From contig NZ_KI421513.1 of assembly GCF_000473325.1 (NCBI RefSeq), forward strand, positions 363,217 to 427,216: a stretch of 64,000 nucleotides of DNA. Direction: 5' to 3'. Position 1 is the first letter of the stretch. The number at the start of each line of letters is the position of its first letter. Positions 33,502-41,998 of the stretch are shown piece after piece. Below the pieces are notes generated by a model that was not told where the DNA came from, did not search any database, and saw only the letters and a program-made list of their open reading frames with translations. Made by a program: the position numbers and the translations under genes. Origin of the DNA: Leisingera caerulea DSM 24564 (GTDB taxonomy: Bacteria > Pseudomonadota > Alphaproteobacteria > Rhodobacterales > Rhodobacteraceae).

Positions 33502-34734
33502 TCAGCCGCCGTTCACAACGCCACTGGCGATCCAGGAATCGAAGATCTCCAATGCCTTGGCTGCAAACTCTGCGTCGTTGATATGGCAGTCCAGCTCATG
33601 GAGACTGGCGTTGCCAGGACAGCGGCGGCGCATTTCATCGCAAAAGGCCGCCAGCCCCGCAGCGTCGTGCAAAGGCGCGCCGGGCCGGTCCCACTCGTTG
33701 CAGCCGCCTGCCGGCAGCAGCACGGCCACCGGCGCCCGGGCAGCGGCCAGCTTGCCGCAGACCGCCTGCGCCACCTGCCGCCGCTCGGCCGCCTCCAGCA
33801 CGGCAGAGGTGAGCAGCCGGTTATGGGCATGGGTCTCACGACCCTCAAGCTGCGCAGGCGTTCCTTGCCAGCCGACGAAATCCACCAGATCATAGCAGCC
33901 CGGCGCCACCAGCTGCGGTATGCCCGCACGGCCCGCATTGGTCATCCGGTCCGCCCCCGCGGACAACCCGCCGAACAGGTGGTTCGAGACCTCCTGCGGC
34001 GCGAAATCCATCACCGCGGCAAAGGCGCCCTCTGCCGCCAGGCTCTCAAACGCGCGGCCGCCCATGCCGGTGGCGTGAAACACGGCGACCTCAAAGCCGC
34101 GCGCCTCCAGCGCCGGCTTCAGCGTCACCATGTAGCGCAGCACGGTCTTTCCGAACGATGTCATACCGATCAGGGGCCTGTCCCGCCTAGGCGGCTCCAC
34201 CGCCCGAGCCGCGCCCAGCACTGCGCCCGCGGCCTGGCTGAGCGACGCCTTGCAGATCGAGTTCAGCCCGTACAGACCGCCAGCCCACAGGATCATCTGC
34301 ACATCCGCCGGGATCCGCTCCGGCGGCATCAGCGGCGAGAAGGCAACGGTGGAGACGATGTACTTCGGCACGCCAACGGGCAGCGCCGCACACATGTCGA
34401 GCGCCAGATCGGTGCCCATGGTGCCGCCCAGCACGATCACCCCGTCTATGCGCCCCGTCCGGTACAGATCCTGCGCCTTGGCTGCTGCGCCCCTGCCCAT
34501 GATCTGCATGGCAGTGTTTTCATCACCCGTGCCGATCGCCTCCTGGATCGAGCTGCCACCGGCCTCGGCAACCTCATGCTTACTCACGTCCGCTGGCTGG
34601 CTGGGATCGCCCAGCACACTCACATCCATCGTCAGCACACTGCCGCCCTGCCCGCGGATCACCTGCGCCAGGTAGCCAAGCTCATCATCCTTGGTGTCAT
34701 ATGTCCCGGCAACCAGGATCGTTTTTCCCGTCAT
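33502..34734 (-). CDS. Tm-1-like ATP-binding domain protein (UPF0261)
   Basis: A 410-residue protein of the Tm-1-like family, named after the tomato antiviral protein. The N-terminal domain begins KTILVAGTYDTKDDELGYLAQVI. It is followed by VIVLGGTMGTDLALDMCAALPVG and IVSTVAFSPLMPPERI; the second domain starts near LIGMTSFGKTVLRYMVTLKPALEARGFEVAVFHATGMGGRAFE. ATP binding is known for the family, but the bacterial reaction is not. Its usual neighbour, a phosphoenolpyruvate-hydrolase-like TIM barrel protein, is absent. It is the last gene of the tctCBA-ALDH block, 104 bases after the ALDH. Confidence 0.82.
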   Translation of the reverse strand: MTGKTILVAGTYDTKDDELGYLAQVIRGQGGSVLTMDVSVLGDPSQPADVSKHEVAEAGGSSIQEAIGTGDENTAMQIMGRGAAAKAQDLYRTGRIDGVIVLGGTMGTDLALDMCAALPVGVPKYIVSTVAFSPLMPPERIPADVQMILWAGGLYGLNSICKASLSQAAGAVLGAARAVEPPRRDRPLIGMTSFGKTVLRYMVTLKPALEARGFEVAVFHATGMGGRAFESLAAEGAFAAVMDFAPQEVSNHLFGGLSAGADRMTNAGRAGIPQLVAPGCYDLVDFVGWQGTPAQLEGRETHAHNRLLTSAVLEAAERRQVAQAVCGKLAAARAPVAVLLPAGGCNEWDRPGAPLHDAAGLAAFCDEMRRRCPGNASLHELDCHINDAEFAAKALEIFDSWIASGVVNGG

Positions 34735-34777
34735 TTTCCGTCCTCCCCTCGGCCTGCGCTCTGCAGCGAAGCCGCCC

Positions 34778-34830
34778 CTTCATCTTTCCCCAAATACTCC
34801 CGCCGGAGGCTGCAGGTTTTGCCGCCGCAG
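34778..34830 (-). repeat. Intergenic repeat family I, copy 3
   Basis: On the minus strand a hairpin (GCAGGTT..AACCTGC) is followed by CGGGAGTATTTGGGGAAAG and ATGAAG. It lies between the ALDH stop and the Tm-1-like gene and has the same strand as both. Confidence 0.6.
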
Positions 34831-34838
34831 AACCTGCA

Positions 34839-36323
34839 TCACAGCTGGATCCACGCGGTTTTCAGGTCAGTGTATTTGTCCAGCGCATGCAGCGACTTGT
34901 CATGCCCGTTGCCGGACTGGCCGACACCGCCCAGCGGCACCGTATTGTCAGAGCCGCCATAGGTGTTCACATGCACCACCCCGGCGCGGATACCTGCGAC
35001 CATCCGGTGCGCCCGGGACAGGTTCTCCGTCCAGACCCCGGCCGCCAGGCCATAGGATGTGGCATTGGCCAGGCTCAGCGCCTCCTCCTCGGTTTCGAAT
35101 TTGGTGACCGCCAGCACCGGACCGAAGACCTCCCGCTGGAACAGCGCGTGATCCCGCGCCACGCGGGTGACGATTGCCGGCGCCATGTAGGTGCCGCCGG
35201 TCTCCTCCAGTATACGCTGCCCGCCGGTCACCACCTGCCCGCCCTCAGCCCGCGCCATGTCCATGAAGGAGAGGTTGCGGCGCAGCTGTTCTTCGGAGTT
35301 CACCGCGCCGATCCGGGTGCCCAGATCCAGCGGGTCACCTACCCGCAGCGCCTCAGCCTCGGCCCTCAGCATTTCAACAAATTCATCGTGGATCGACGCC
35401 TCGACCAGCAGCCGGGACCCGGCAATGCAGACCTGCCCGGAGTTACGGAAAATACCGGCGGCGGAGACCTTGGCCGCCTTGGCCAGATCCAGCGCATCCG
35501 CAAAGACGATGTTGGGAGACTTGCCGCCCAGCTCCAGATAGCAGCGCTTGAGGTTCGACCGCGCCGAAGCCTCCAGCAGCTTGCGGCCCGTCGCGCCGGA
35601 GCCAGTGAACGCCAGCACATCCACGCCGTTGGAGGCCGCCAGCGCCGCGCCGGTTACGGCGCCGGAGCCGGTCACCACATTCAGAACCCCGTCCGGCAGC
35701 CCGCACTCGGAGCAGATCTCCGCCAGCCGGAGCAAGGACAGCGAAGCGGTTTCCGCAGGCTTCAGTACCACCGAATTCCCCATCGCCAGTGCCGGCGCCA
35801 GCTTCCAGGCGCCGATCATCAGCGGGAAGTTCCAGGGCACGATAGCCCCGACGACACCCACCGGCATCCGGTGCACCAGCCCCAGAACATCCGGTGCCGT
35901 CGGCGCAACTTCTCCCGCCACCTTGTCCAGCGCCTCGGCGTAAAAGCGGAAGGTGCCCGCCGCCGACCCCGGCTCCGCCTTCAGCGCCATGCTGAACTCG
36001 GTGCCGTTGTCGCGCACACCCAGCACCGCCAGCTCCACCGCCTCGGCCTCAATCCGGTCCGCAATCCGGTGCAGAACTTTCTTCCGTGCGGCGGGGCTCT
36101 GTCCCGCCCAGCGGCGGTCCTCATAGGCCCGCCGCGCCGAAGCAACAGCGTTTTCGACATCGGTTGCAGAAGCGCCCGCCAGCGTCGTCAGAACAGATCC
36201 GTCAACCGGCGAAGCAACTTCGAGTGTCTGGCCCGTACCTTCTTGCCATGATCCTTCAAGAAAGAGTTTCTGCGGCGCCACATCAAGCTGCCGAAGCTTG
36301 TCGATGCGCTGTTGGTCTGCCAT
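34839..36323 (-). CDS. Aldehyde dehydrogenase
   Basis: A 494-residue ALDH starting at 36323 after GAAGGAGG. VPWNFPLMIGAWKLAPALAMGNSVVLKPAE binds the nucleotide, the catalytic Glu is in LELGGKSPNIVF and the catalytic Cys in FRNSGQVCIAGSRLLV; REVFGPVLAVTKF follows. It is part of the IclR-controlled tctCBA operon. It may oxidise an aldehyde derived from the imported acid. Its 5' end overlaps the reading frame of tctA by 136 bases, an unusually long overlap. Confidence 0.9.
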   Translation of the reverse strand: MADQQRIDKLRQLDVAPQKLFLEGSWQEGTGQTLEVASPVDGSVLTTLAGASATDVENAVASARRAYEDRRWAGQSPAARKKVLHRIADRIEAEAVELAVLGVRDNGTEFSMALKAEPGSAAGTFRFYAEALDKVAGEVAPTAPDVLGLVHRMPVGVVGAIVPWNFPLMIGAWKLAPALAMGNSVVLKPAETASLSLLRLAEICSECGLPDGVLNVVTGSGAVTGAALAASNGVDVLAFTGSGATGRKLLEASARSNLKRCYLELGGKSPNIVFADALDLAKAAKVSAAGIFRNSGQVCIAGSRLLVEASIHDEFVEMLRAEAEALRVGDPLDLGTRIGAVNSEEQLRRNLSFMDMARAEGGQVVTGGQRILEETGGTYMAPAIVTRVARDHALFQREVFGPVLAVTKFETEEEALSLANATSYGLAAGVWTENLSRAHRMVAGIRAGVVHVNTYGGSDNTVPLGGVGQSGNGHDKSLHALDKYTDLKTAWIQL

Positions 36324-37807
36324 TCGGCCTCCTTCAGTTCCTTCCGGTCCTTCAGCACCCGCAGGATGTGGACCGCCAGAACGATGATGATGATGCAAAA
36401 CAGGATGAACGCCACCGGGCGGTCAATGAAATCAAAGGGCTCCTTCACCCGCGCCATGGCCGCACGCAGCTTCACCTCCATGATGCCGCCCAGAACCATG
36501 CCAAGAATGATCGGCACGGAAGGCAGCGACAGGCGCTTGAGGATGTAGCCGAGGATGCCAAACGCCGCCGCCATCACGCAGTCGGTGGCGGAGTTGCGCA
36601 GGGAATAAACCCCGACAAAGCTCAGCGTCAGGATGCAAACGCCCAGGAACCGGTTGGGGATGCGCACCACCTGGATCAGCGATTTGGTCGCAAAGAGCAG
36701 GAAGGCAAGGACCAGGATATTCAGCACCAGCAGCGCGAGGTAGAGCGCGACGACAAAGTCCATATCGTTCTGAAACAGCCCCGGCCCCGGCACCACGTTG
36801 TGCACGTAGAACACCGACAGCATCATCGCCGTCAGCGCCTCGCCCGGGATACCCAGCGCCAGCAGCGGCACCATGGCAGCGGCAGGCACGGCGTTATTAG
36901 CGGTCTCTGCCGCGATCAGCCCCTCAGAAGACCCATTGCCAAAATCCTGCGGCCGTTTCGAGGTTTTCTGCGCATAGGTGTAGGACATGAACTGCGCGGT
37001 GAACTCGCCCACGCCCGGGATCATGCCCATCAGCACGCCGAAGGTGGCGGAGACACCGGCCACACGCGGATGGCGCGCCAGCTCGCGCAGGCCCTGGAAC
37101 ATGCCGCCGCGCAGGCGGGTCATCCGGACCTTTTCATCTTCGTCGGTCAGCAGCACGAAGGCCTGCGAGATCGCAAACAACCCCAGCACCACCACGATCA
37201 GGTTGATGCCGCCGCCCAGGAAGTCCTGCCCGAAGGTGTAGCGCTGGGTGTATTTCACCGGCTCCAGCCCGATGGTCTGCAGAAAGATCCCGAAACAGGC
37301 CAGCGTCCCCGCAATCAGCGCCTGGCCGCGATGAGCCACCACCACCAGGATGAGGCCCAGCAACGCCGCCATAAAGATCTCGCGGGAGCCGAACATCGGC
37401 GCGATCTTGGCCAGGACCGGCGCGAACAGGATCAGGCAGATGACCGAGAAGATTCCGCCGAAGAAACTGGAAGAATAAGCAAGGCTCAAAGCCCGGCGCG
37501 GCTCTCCCCTGGCAGTCATCGGGTAGCCGTCATAAGTCGTCAGCGCGTTGACCGCAGTACCTGGTGTGTTGATCAGGATCGCCGGAATCGAGCCGCCGTA
37601 CATGGAGGACCCGTAGATGCCCAGCAGCACGGTCAGCCCGACAATCGGATCCATCGAGAAGGTTGCAGGCAGCAGGATCGCAATTGCCACCGCCGGACCG
37701 ACGCCGGGGATCGCCCCGATCAGCACGCCCCCGACCGACCCCGCCAGCAGCGCCAGCGCCACGTCCCAGCGCATCAGGATGTCTATTGCAGAAAGGATCA
37801 GGTCCAT
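36188..37807 (-). CDS. tctA: Tripartite tricarboxylate transporter large permease TctA
   Basis: A 539-residue permease with about 11-12 hydrophobic helices. TctA signatures are LIGAIPGVGPAVAIAILLP near 28-46, IYGSSMYGGSIPAILINTPGT near 64-84, VLMGMIPGVGEFTAQFMSY near 260 and AAMVPLLALGIPGEALTAMML near 310. TctA proteins are usually near 500 residues. The last 45 codons, after KEAEWQT, run inside the following ALDH gene in another frame and read as a basic tail (KVRARHSKLLRRLTDLF). This suggests an ancestral stop was lost. Partner genes tctB and tctC precede it. Confidence 0.9.
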   Translation of the reverse strand: MDLILSAIDILMRWDVALALLAGSVGGVLIGAIPGVGPAVAIAILLPATFSMDPIVGLTVLLGIYGSSMYGGSIPAILINTPGTAVNALTTYDGYPMTARGEPRRALSLAYSSSFFGGIFSVICLILFAPVLAKIAPMFGSREIFMAALLGLILVVVAHRGQALIAGTLACFGIFLQTIGLEPVKYTQRYTFGQDFLGGGINLIVVVLGLFAISQAFVLLTDEDEKVRMTRLRGGMFQGLRELARHPRVAGVSATFGVLMGMIPGVGEFTAQFMSYTYAQKTSKRPQDFGNGSSEGLIAAETANNAVPAAAMVPLLALGIPGEALTAMMLSVFYVHNVVPGPGLFQNDMDFVVALYLALLVLNILVLAFLLFATKSLIQVVRIPNRFLGVCILTLSFVGVYSLRNSATDCVMAAAFGILGYILKRLSLPSVPIILGMVLGGIMEVKLRAAMARVKEPFDFIDRPVAFILFCIIIIVLAVHILRVLKDRKELKEAEWQTNSASTSFGSLMWRRRNSFLKDHGKKVRARHSKLLRRLTDLF

Positions 37808-37816
37808 GGCGGGCGC

Positions 37817-38347
37817 TCAGAGATAAAGAATGAAGAAGCTGCGGAGCGGGCCCGGCAGATACTCATAGATGAGTGCCCCGGGGATCTTGACCGACAGGAA
37901 GGTCTTGAACACCACCACCACAACCACGGCAAAGGCAGCGCTGGTCCACAGCATGAAGGGGCTGCGGTAGCCCATCCGCCAGCTCAAAAGCGGCACGAAC
38001 ACCAGTGTCACGGGCAGATAGCCGATGATCGGCACCAGAAGCACATAGCCCATGAACCAGCCGGCGAATTCCAGCACCTGCCCCCAGCGCTTGACCTCCC
38101 ACAGGTCATAGCGGCTGACACGCCGCCAAGGCAGTTTGTACAGATGCAGGCCGCCCAGCATCACCATGCCGCCGATGGCGACGGCAGGCCAGAACCGGGG
38201 CTGGGCAAACAGCTTGGTTTTCTTGACCCAGGCGGTCTGCTCCGTGATCAGCACCAGCAGCAGCAAAGCCGCCCCCACCACAGCCAAGGCAAAAACCAGC
38301 TGGCCGCGCCGCGGCCCGGCAAAACGGCGTTCACGTTCCGAAGGCAT
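37817..38347 (-). CDS. tctB: Tripartite tricarboxylate transporter small permease TctB
   Basis: A 176-residue membrane protein starting at 38347. Four hydrophobic segments are seen: about 16-36 (LVFALAVVGAALLLLVLIT), 50-70, 88-120 (FAGWFMGYVLLVPIIGYLPVTLVFVPLL) and 130-150 (PFMLWTSAAFAVVVVVVF). This order and the poorly conserved sequence fit TctB. It stops 10 bases before tctA. It forms the membrane complex with TctA, while TctC delivers the ligand. Confidence 0.82.
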   Translation of the reverse strand: MPSERERRFAGPRRGQLVFALAVVGAALLLLVLITEQTAWVKKTKLFAQPRFWPAVAIGGMVMLGGLHLYKLPWRRVSRYDLWEVKRWGQVLEFAGWFMGYVLLVPIIGYLPVTLVFVPLLSWRMGYRSPFMLWTSAAFAVVVVVVFKTFLSVKIPGALIYEYLPGPLRSFFILYL

Positions 38348-38419
38348 CTGAGAGGCTCTTTGTCCGCGCGAGTGAAAGAGCACCGGGACCGTGCATGGCC
38401 CCGATGCTGTGGGGGAGGA

Positions 38420-39367
38420 TTATTCCGAAAGCAGGCTGCTGATGCGGGCCATGGTATCTATGTCGTTGGCAACACGGGCCGCACTGTCTTCGGCACCCTG
38501 CCAGTAGACCAGCGCACCGGTCTCTTTGGCGACATTCTGGGCGCGTTCGCTCATCACGGCCTTTTCAGCCACCGCGATGATCTTGTCGCGGACGTCCTGC
38601 GGGGTGTCCTTGGTAACGAACAGCCCATTCCACAGGGCGATGTTCAGGCTCTCGTCCAACTCGCCAATGGTGGGCGCATCGGGAACCAGCGGGATGCGTT
38701 CATCCGTGATAGAGACCAGCACCTTGATCTGATCCAGGCAGGGCATCACCAGCTGCAGCGTGGTGTTGATCACATCCGCATCGCCGGAGGCCAGCGTGTT
38801 GCAGTCCAGCGCGTCAAAGGCGGCATCGGAGCCCCACTCGAAACCGGCGTTCTTGGCATAGGCCTTGGTCACCTGCGTCGGCGTCAGCACATCGCCGAAA
38901 TGGCCCAGCGCAACGTCGTTTTCCTTGGCATAGGCCGCCAGCTCTTCCATTGAGCTGTAAGGCGCTTCGCCAGAGGTCGCGATTACAAAAGGATAGGTCA
39001 GGAAGATGCCCAGAGGATCGAACTTGGCCGGCGTCAGCGGCGGAATGTCGATCTGATGCCCCATCACCGGCACTCCGATCACGAAGGAGCCGATGGTGTA
39101 GCCATCCGCCGGCGCGTTGGCGACCTCAATCGCGCCCGGGAACGGCCCGCCGCCGCCGCCCGGCTTGTTCACCACGGCCGTGGCAACGCCGTATTCGTTC
39201 TGGAAGTCCTCCGCGATCATCCGCGTCAGCACGTCCTCCAGATCACCCGGCGGCCATGGCACGATGAAGTTCACAGGCTTTTCCGGATATTCGGCCTGCG
39301 CCGCTGCAGCGCTCAGCCCCAGCGCCGCCGCTGCAGCCGCCCCTTTCATGAGGGTTTTGAGTTTCAT
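38420..39367 (-). CDS. tctC: Tripartite tricarboxylate transporter substrate-binding protein TctC
   Basis: A 315-residue periplasmic protein with a Sec signal (LMKGAAAAAALGLSAAAAQA, cleavage near 25). The mature start EYPEKPVNFIVPWPPGDLEDVLTRMIAEDF has the TctC pattern, in which a P-W/F-x-x-G segment contacts a carboxylate. VVNKPGGGGGPFPGAIEVANAPADGYTIG is the second typical motif. Four cysteines are absent from most homologues; here CNTL and MPCLDQ could form a disulfide. It is the first gene of the operon and divergent from the IclR regulator. Confidence 0.9.
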   Translation of the reverse strand: MKLKTLMKGAAAAAALGLSAAAAQAEYPEKPVNFIVPWPPGDLEDVLTRMIAEDFQNEYGVATAVVNKPGGGGGPFPGAIEVANAPADGYTIGSFVIGVPVMGHQIDIPPLTPAKFDPLGIFLTYPFVIATSGEAPYSSMEELAAYAKENDVALGHFGDVLTPTQVTKAYAKNAGFEWGSDAAFDALDCNTLASGDADVINTTLQLVMPCLDQIKVLVSITDERIPLVPDAPTIGELDESLNIALWNGLFVTKDTPQDVRDKIIAVAEKAVMSERAQNVAKETGALVYWQGAEDSAARVANDIDTMARISSLLSE

Positions 39368-39402
39368 AGCTTTCCTCCCAGTTTACTCACCAACTTTTCA
39401 AT

Positions 39403-39464
39403 TGGTTCATTATGCGAACCATTGGTTTGAATTTAGATTGACAGCCCGCCCTGTTATCTGTCAA
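39403..39464. promoter_or_regulatory. IclR-type operators between tctC and iclR
   Basis: A palindrome TGGTTC (39403-39408) and GAACCA (39416-39421) with 7-base spacer has the GGTTC...GAACC form common for IclR regulators. A second inverted repeat, TTGACAG (39438-39444) and CTGTCAA (39458-39464), starts at a TTGACA hexamer that may be the regulator's own -35 box. Confidence 0.5.
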
Positions 39465-39539
39465 CAAAATTGCATCACGGGTGCGTCTTTTTCAGGAAAG
39501 ACTCACTGCCACGACCAGACGGGGAGCACGGGCAAGCGC

Positions 39540-40319
39540 ATGGGAACGGTATCCAAAGCCTTGTCATTATTGACGCATTTCAATCACGGCCGGACCGGAA
39601 TCGGGCTCAGCGACCTCACACGCCTGTCGGGTATGAACAAGGCAACCGTCTACCGGCTGATGGGCGAGCTGCAGGAATCAGGTTTTGTCGAACAGACAGA
39701 TGGCGACCGCATGTACCGGCTGGGCCCGCAGGTTCTGCGGCTGGCTGCCCTGCGCGAGGCCGCGGTGCCGATCCTTTCTGTGTCCCGCCGGGTGCTGCGC
39801 GACCTGAGCGATGAAACCGGTGAAACCACCCATCTGTCGCTGCTGCAAGGCAGCCAGCTGAACTCGCTGTCGCATGCCTATTCGCCCCGCCACGCCACCA
39901 AGGTGATGATGGAAGACGCCGAAGTGCTGACGTTCCATGGCACCAGCTCCGGCTTGGCGGTCCTGGCCTACGCCGATCCCGGCTTTGTGGAGGACGTGCT
40001 GGCACAGCCGCTGACAATCCACACACCCGAAACCATTACCGACCCGCGGGAAATCCGCGCCCAATTGGCGGAGGTGCGGGCCACCGGCATGGCCCAGTCC
40101 ATCGGCGGTTTCGAGGCCGATGTTCATTCCCACGCGGTGCCAGTCTTTGGCCCGGACCGCCAGGTGATCGGTGCGCTGGCGGTCGCCGCGCCGGTCTCGC
40201 GCATGACGGCGGAGCAGAAACAGCTGATCCTGGCGGCCCTGCGCCGCGCGGGCGCCAGCCTCACCCATCGCATCGGCGGCTCTGCCCCCGCGGACTACCC
40301 GCAGGACGCTGCCGTCTGA
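39540..40319 (+). CDS. IclR family transcriptional regulator
   Basis: A 259-residue regulator. The start is taken at 39540 (MGTVSKALSLLTHFNHGRTGIGL); the frame remains open upstream but overlaps tctC. The winged HTH (LSDLTRLSGMNKATVYRLMGELQESGFVEQT) is followed by an IclR effector domain (RRVLRDLSDETGETTHLSLLQGSQL ... HGTSSGLAVLAYAD ... ALAVAAPVSRMTAEQKQLI). It diverges from tctCBA-ALDH and very likely controls that operon in response to its substrate. The aminotransferase 44 bases downstream may be co-transcribed. Confidence 0.85.
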   Translation: MGTVSKALSLLTHFNHGRTGIGLSDLTRLSGMNKATVYRLMGELQESGFVEQTDGDRMYRLGPQVLRLAALREAAVPILSVSRRVLRDLSDETGETTHLSLLQGSQLNSLSHAYSPRHATKVMMEDAEVLTFHGTSSGLAVLAYADPGFVEDVLAQPLTIHTPETITDPREIRAQLAEVRATGMAQSIGGFEADVHSHAVPVFGPDRQVIGALAVAAPVSRMTAEQKQLILAALRRAGASLTHRIGGSAPADYPQDAAV

Positions 40320-40363
40320 CCCCTTCACCGGCCCCAACCGGGCCGTATCCAGGAGCTGCCCCC

Positions 40364-41719
40364 ATGAAAGACTCCAACTTTCTGAAAGAACACAACGCCA
40401 AATCCCTCTGGCACCCGATGGCGCATCCCGGCGACAGCCTGGCCAACCCGCCCGCGATCATAACCTCCGCCCAGGGTGTCAAAATCACTGATGTGGACGG
40501 GCATGAGGTCGTCGATGCGGTCGGGGGCTTGTGGAACGTGAACCTCGGCTTCTCCTGCCAGCCGGTGAAGGACGCCATCGCCGCGCAGCTGGACGTGCTG
40601 CCCTACTACTCCACCTTTCGCGGCACCACCAACGACCAGGTGATCCAGCTGGCCGAGGAACTGCGCAAGTTCTTTGCACCCGACGGGCTCACCCGCGCGT
40701 TCTTCACCTCCGGCGGCTCGGATTCGGTGGAAACCGCCCTGCGCCTTGCCCGCCAGTACCACAAGATCCGCGGCGAGGAAGGCCGCACCAAGTTCCTGAG
40801 CCTAAAAAAAGGCTACCACGGCACCCACATGGGCGGCGCGTCCGTAAATGGCAACGCCAACTTCCGCACCCAGTACGAACCGCTGCTGCCCGGCTGCCAC
40901 CACATCCCGGCGCCCTACACCTACCGCAACCCGTTCAACGAAACCGGCCCGGAGCGGCTGGCCCAGCTCTGCCTGCAAGCGCTGGAGGACGAGATCGCCT
41001 TCCAGGGCGCAGGCACCATCGCTGCCTTCATCATGGAGCCGGTCCTGGGCGCAGGCGGGGTGATTCCGCCGCACAAGAGCTTCATGCCCGGGGTGCGCGA
41101 GATCTGCTCCAAACACGGCATCCTGCTGATCGCGGACGAGGTGATCACCGCCTTCGGCCGCACCGGATCCTGGAGCGGCTCTCGCCATTGGGGCGTGCAG
41201 CCCGACATGATGGCCACAGCTAAGGCGATCACCAATGGCTATTTCCCTTTCGGCGCGGTGATGATCGCCGACCATATGACTGAAACTTTCGAGAAGGACA
41301 CTACCGGCAAAGCGGCCATCGGCCACGGCTACACCTATTCCGGCCACCCGGTCGGCGCGGCGGCGGCTCTGGCCTGCCTTGCCGAAACCCAGCGCCTGAA
41401 CGTGCCGGAGAATGCCGCCGCCCGCGGCGCCCAGATCCACCGGGGCCTGCTGGCCCTGCAAGAGAAATACGAGCTGATCGGCGATGTGCGCGGCGGCCAC
41501 GGGCTGATGTGCGCGCTGGAACTGGTGTCCGACCGTGCCACCAAGGCCGCGGTGGATAAGAAGACCATCGGCAAGCTGCAAAAGGTGGTCTATGAGGCCG
41601 GCGCCATGGTGCGGGTCTCCGGCCCCAACATCATCCTGTCGCCGCCGCTTGTGCTGAGCGACGGGGAGGCGGCCACCATCCTCTCCGCCCTGGACGCGGG
41701 CTTTGCGGCGGTGAGCTGA
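40364..41719 (+). CDS. Class III aminotransferase (pyruvate-dependent omega-aminotransferase type)
   Basis: A 451-residue fold-type I aminotransferase. LWHPMAHPGD is the N-terminal motif of omega-amino acid:pyruvate transaminases. FFTSGGSDSVETALRLARQYH binds PLP phosphate, LIADEVITAFGRTG holds the pyridine Asp, and MMATAKAITNGYFPFGAVMI holds the Schiff-base Lys; GYTYSGHPVGAAA completes the site. Substrates in this group include beta-alanine, taurine, putrescine and aryl amines. It lies 44 bases after iclR and converges on the GS-like gene. It may supply or drain amine groups for the neighbouring modules. Confidence 0.87.
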   Translation: MKDSNFLKEHNAKSLWHPMAHPGDSLANPPAIITSAQGVKITDVDGHEVVDAVGGLWNVNLGFSCQPVKDAIAAQLDVLPYYSTFRGTTNDQVIQLAEELRKFFAPDGLTRAFFTSGGSDSVETALRLARQYHKIRGEEGRTKFLSLKKGYHGTHMGGASVNGNANFRTQYEPLLPGCHHIPAPYTYRNPFNETGPERLAQLCLQALEDEIAFQGAGTIAAFIMEPVLGAGGVIPPHKSFMPGVREICSKHGILLIADEVITAFGRTGSWSGSRHWGVQPDMMATAKAITNGYFPFGAVMIADHMTETFEKDTTGKAAIGHGYTYSGHPVGAAAALACLAETQRLNVPENAAARGAQIHRGLLALQEKYELIGDVRGGHGLMCALELVSDRATKAAVDKKTIGKLQKVVYEAGAMVRVSGPNIILSPPLVLSDGEAATILSALDAGFAAVS

Positions 41720-41779
41720 CACAGGCCTCGGACGCACCCGCGCCCGGGCCGTCAGGTCCGGGCGCCACCAGATGCCATT

Positions 41780-41809
41780 GCGGGCCCGAAGCAGACGCTT
41801 CGGGCCCGC
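41780..41809. terminator. Strong hairpin between convergent aminotransferase and GS-like genes
   Basis: Perfect 13-base arms GCGGGCCCGAAGC and GCTTCGGGCCCGC around a 4-base AGAC loop. No T-run follows on either strand, but its place in a convergent 279-base gap fits a bidirectional termination or RNA-end structure. The rest of this gap is GC-rich without recognisable features. Confidence 0.6.
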
Positions 41810-41998
41810 GGCCTCAGTGGCGCCGCTGTCGCGGCGCGGTGGCGGTATGCGGAGCCCGGCGCAGCTGCCGCAGCCGCGCCGGGCACGAAGCCTGATTAGG
41901 CCGCACGCGACCGGCCATAGCCACATGCTGCCCTCGCTGAGACGGCCTCACCGGCCGGCAGCTTCCAGGCTACGGTCACGTTTCCCTCCTGCGGTCAC

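Noticed and set aside
36086..38953. A 955-codon open frame on the plus strand
   Set aside because: It lies antisense to tctA, tctB and tctC. Its product is rich in His, Gln and Arg with no domain, which is usual for antisense frames in GC-rich DNA.
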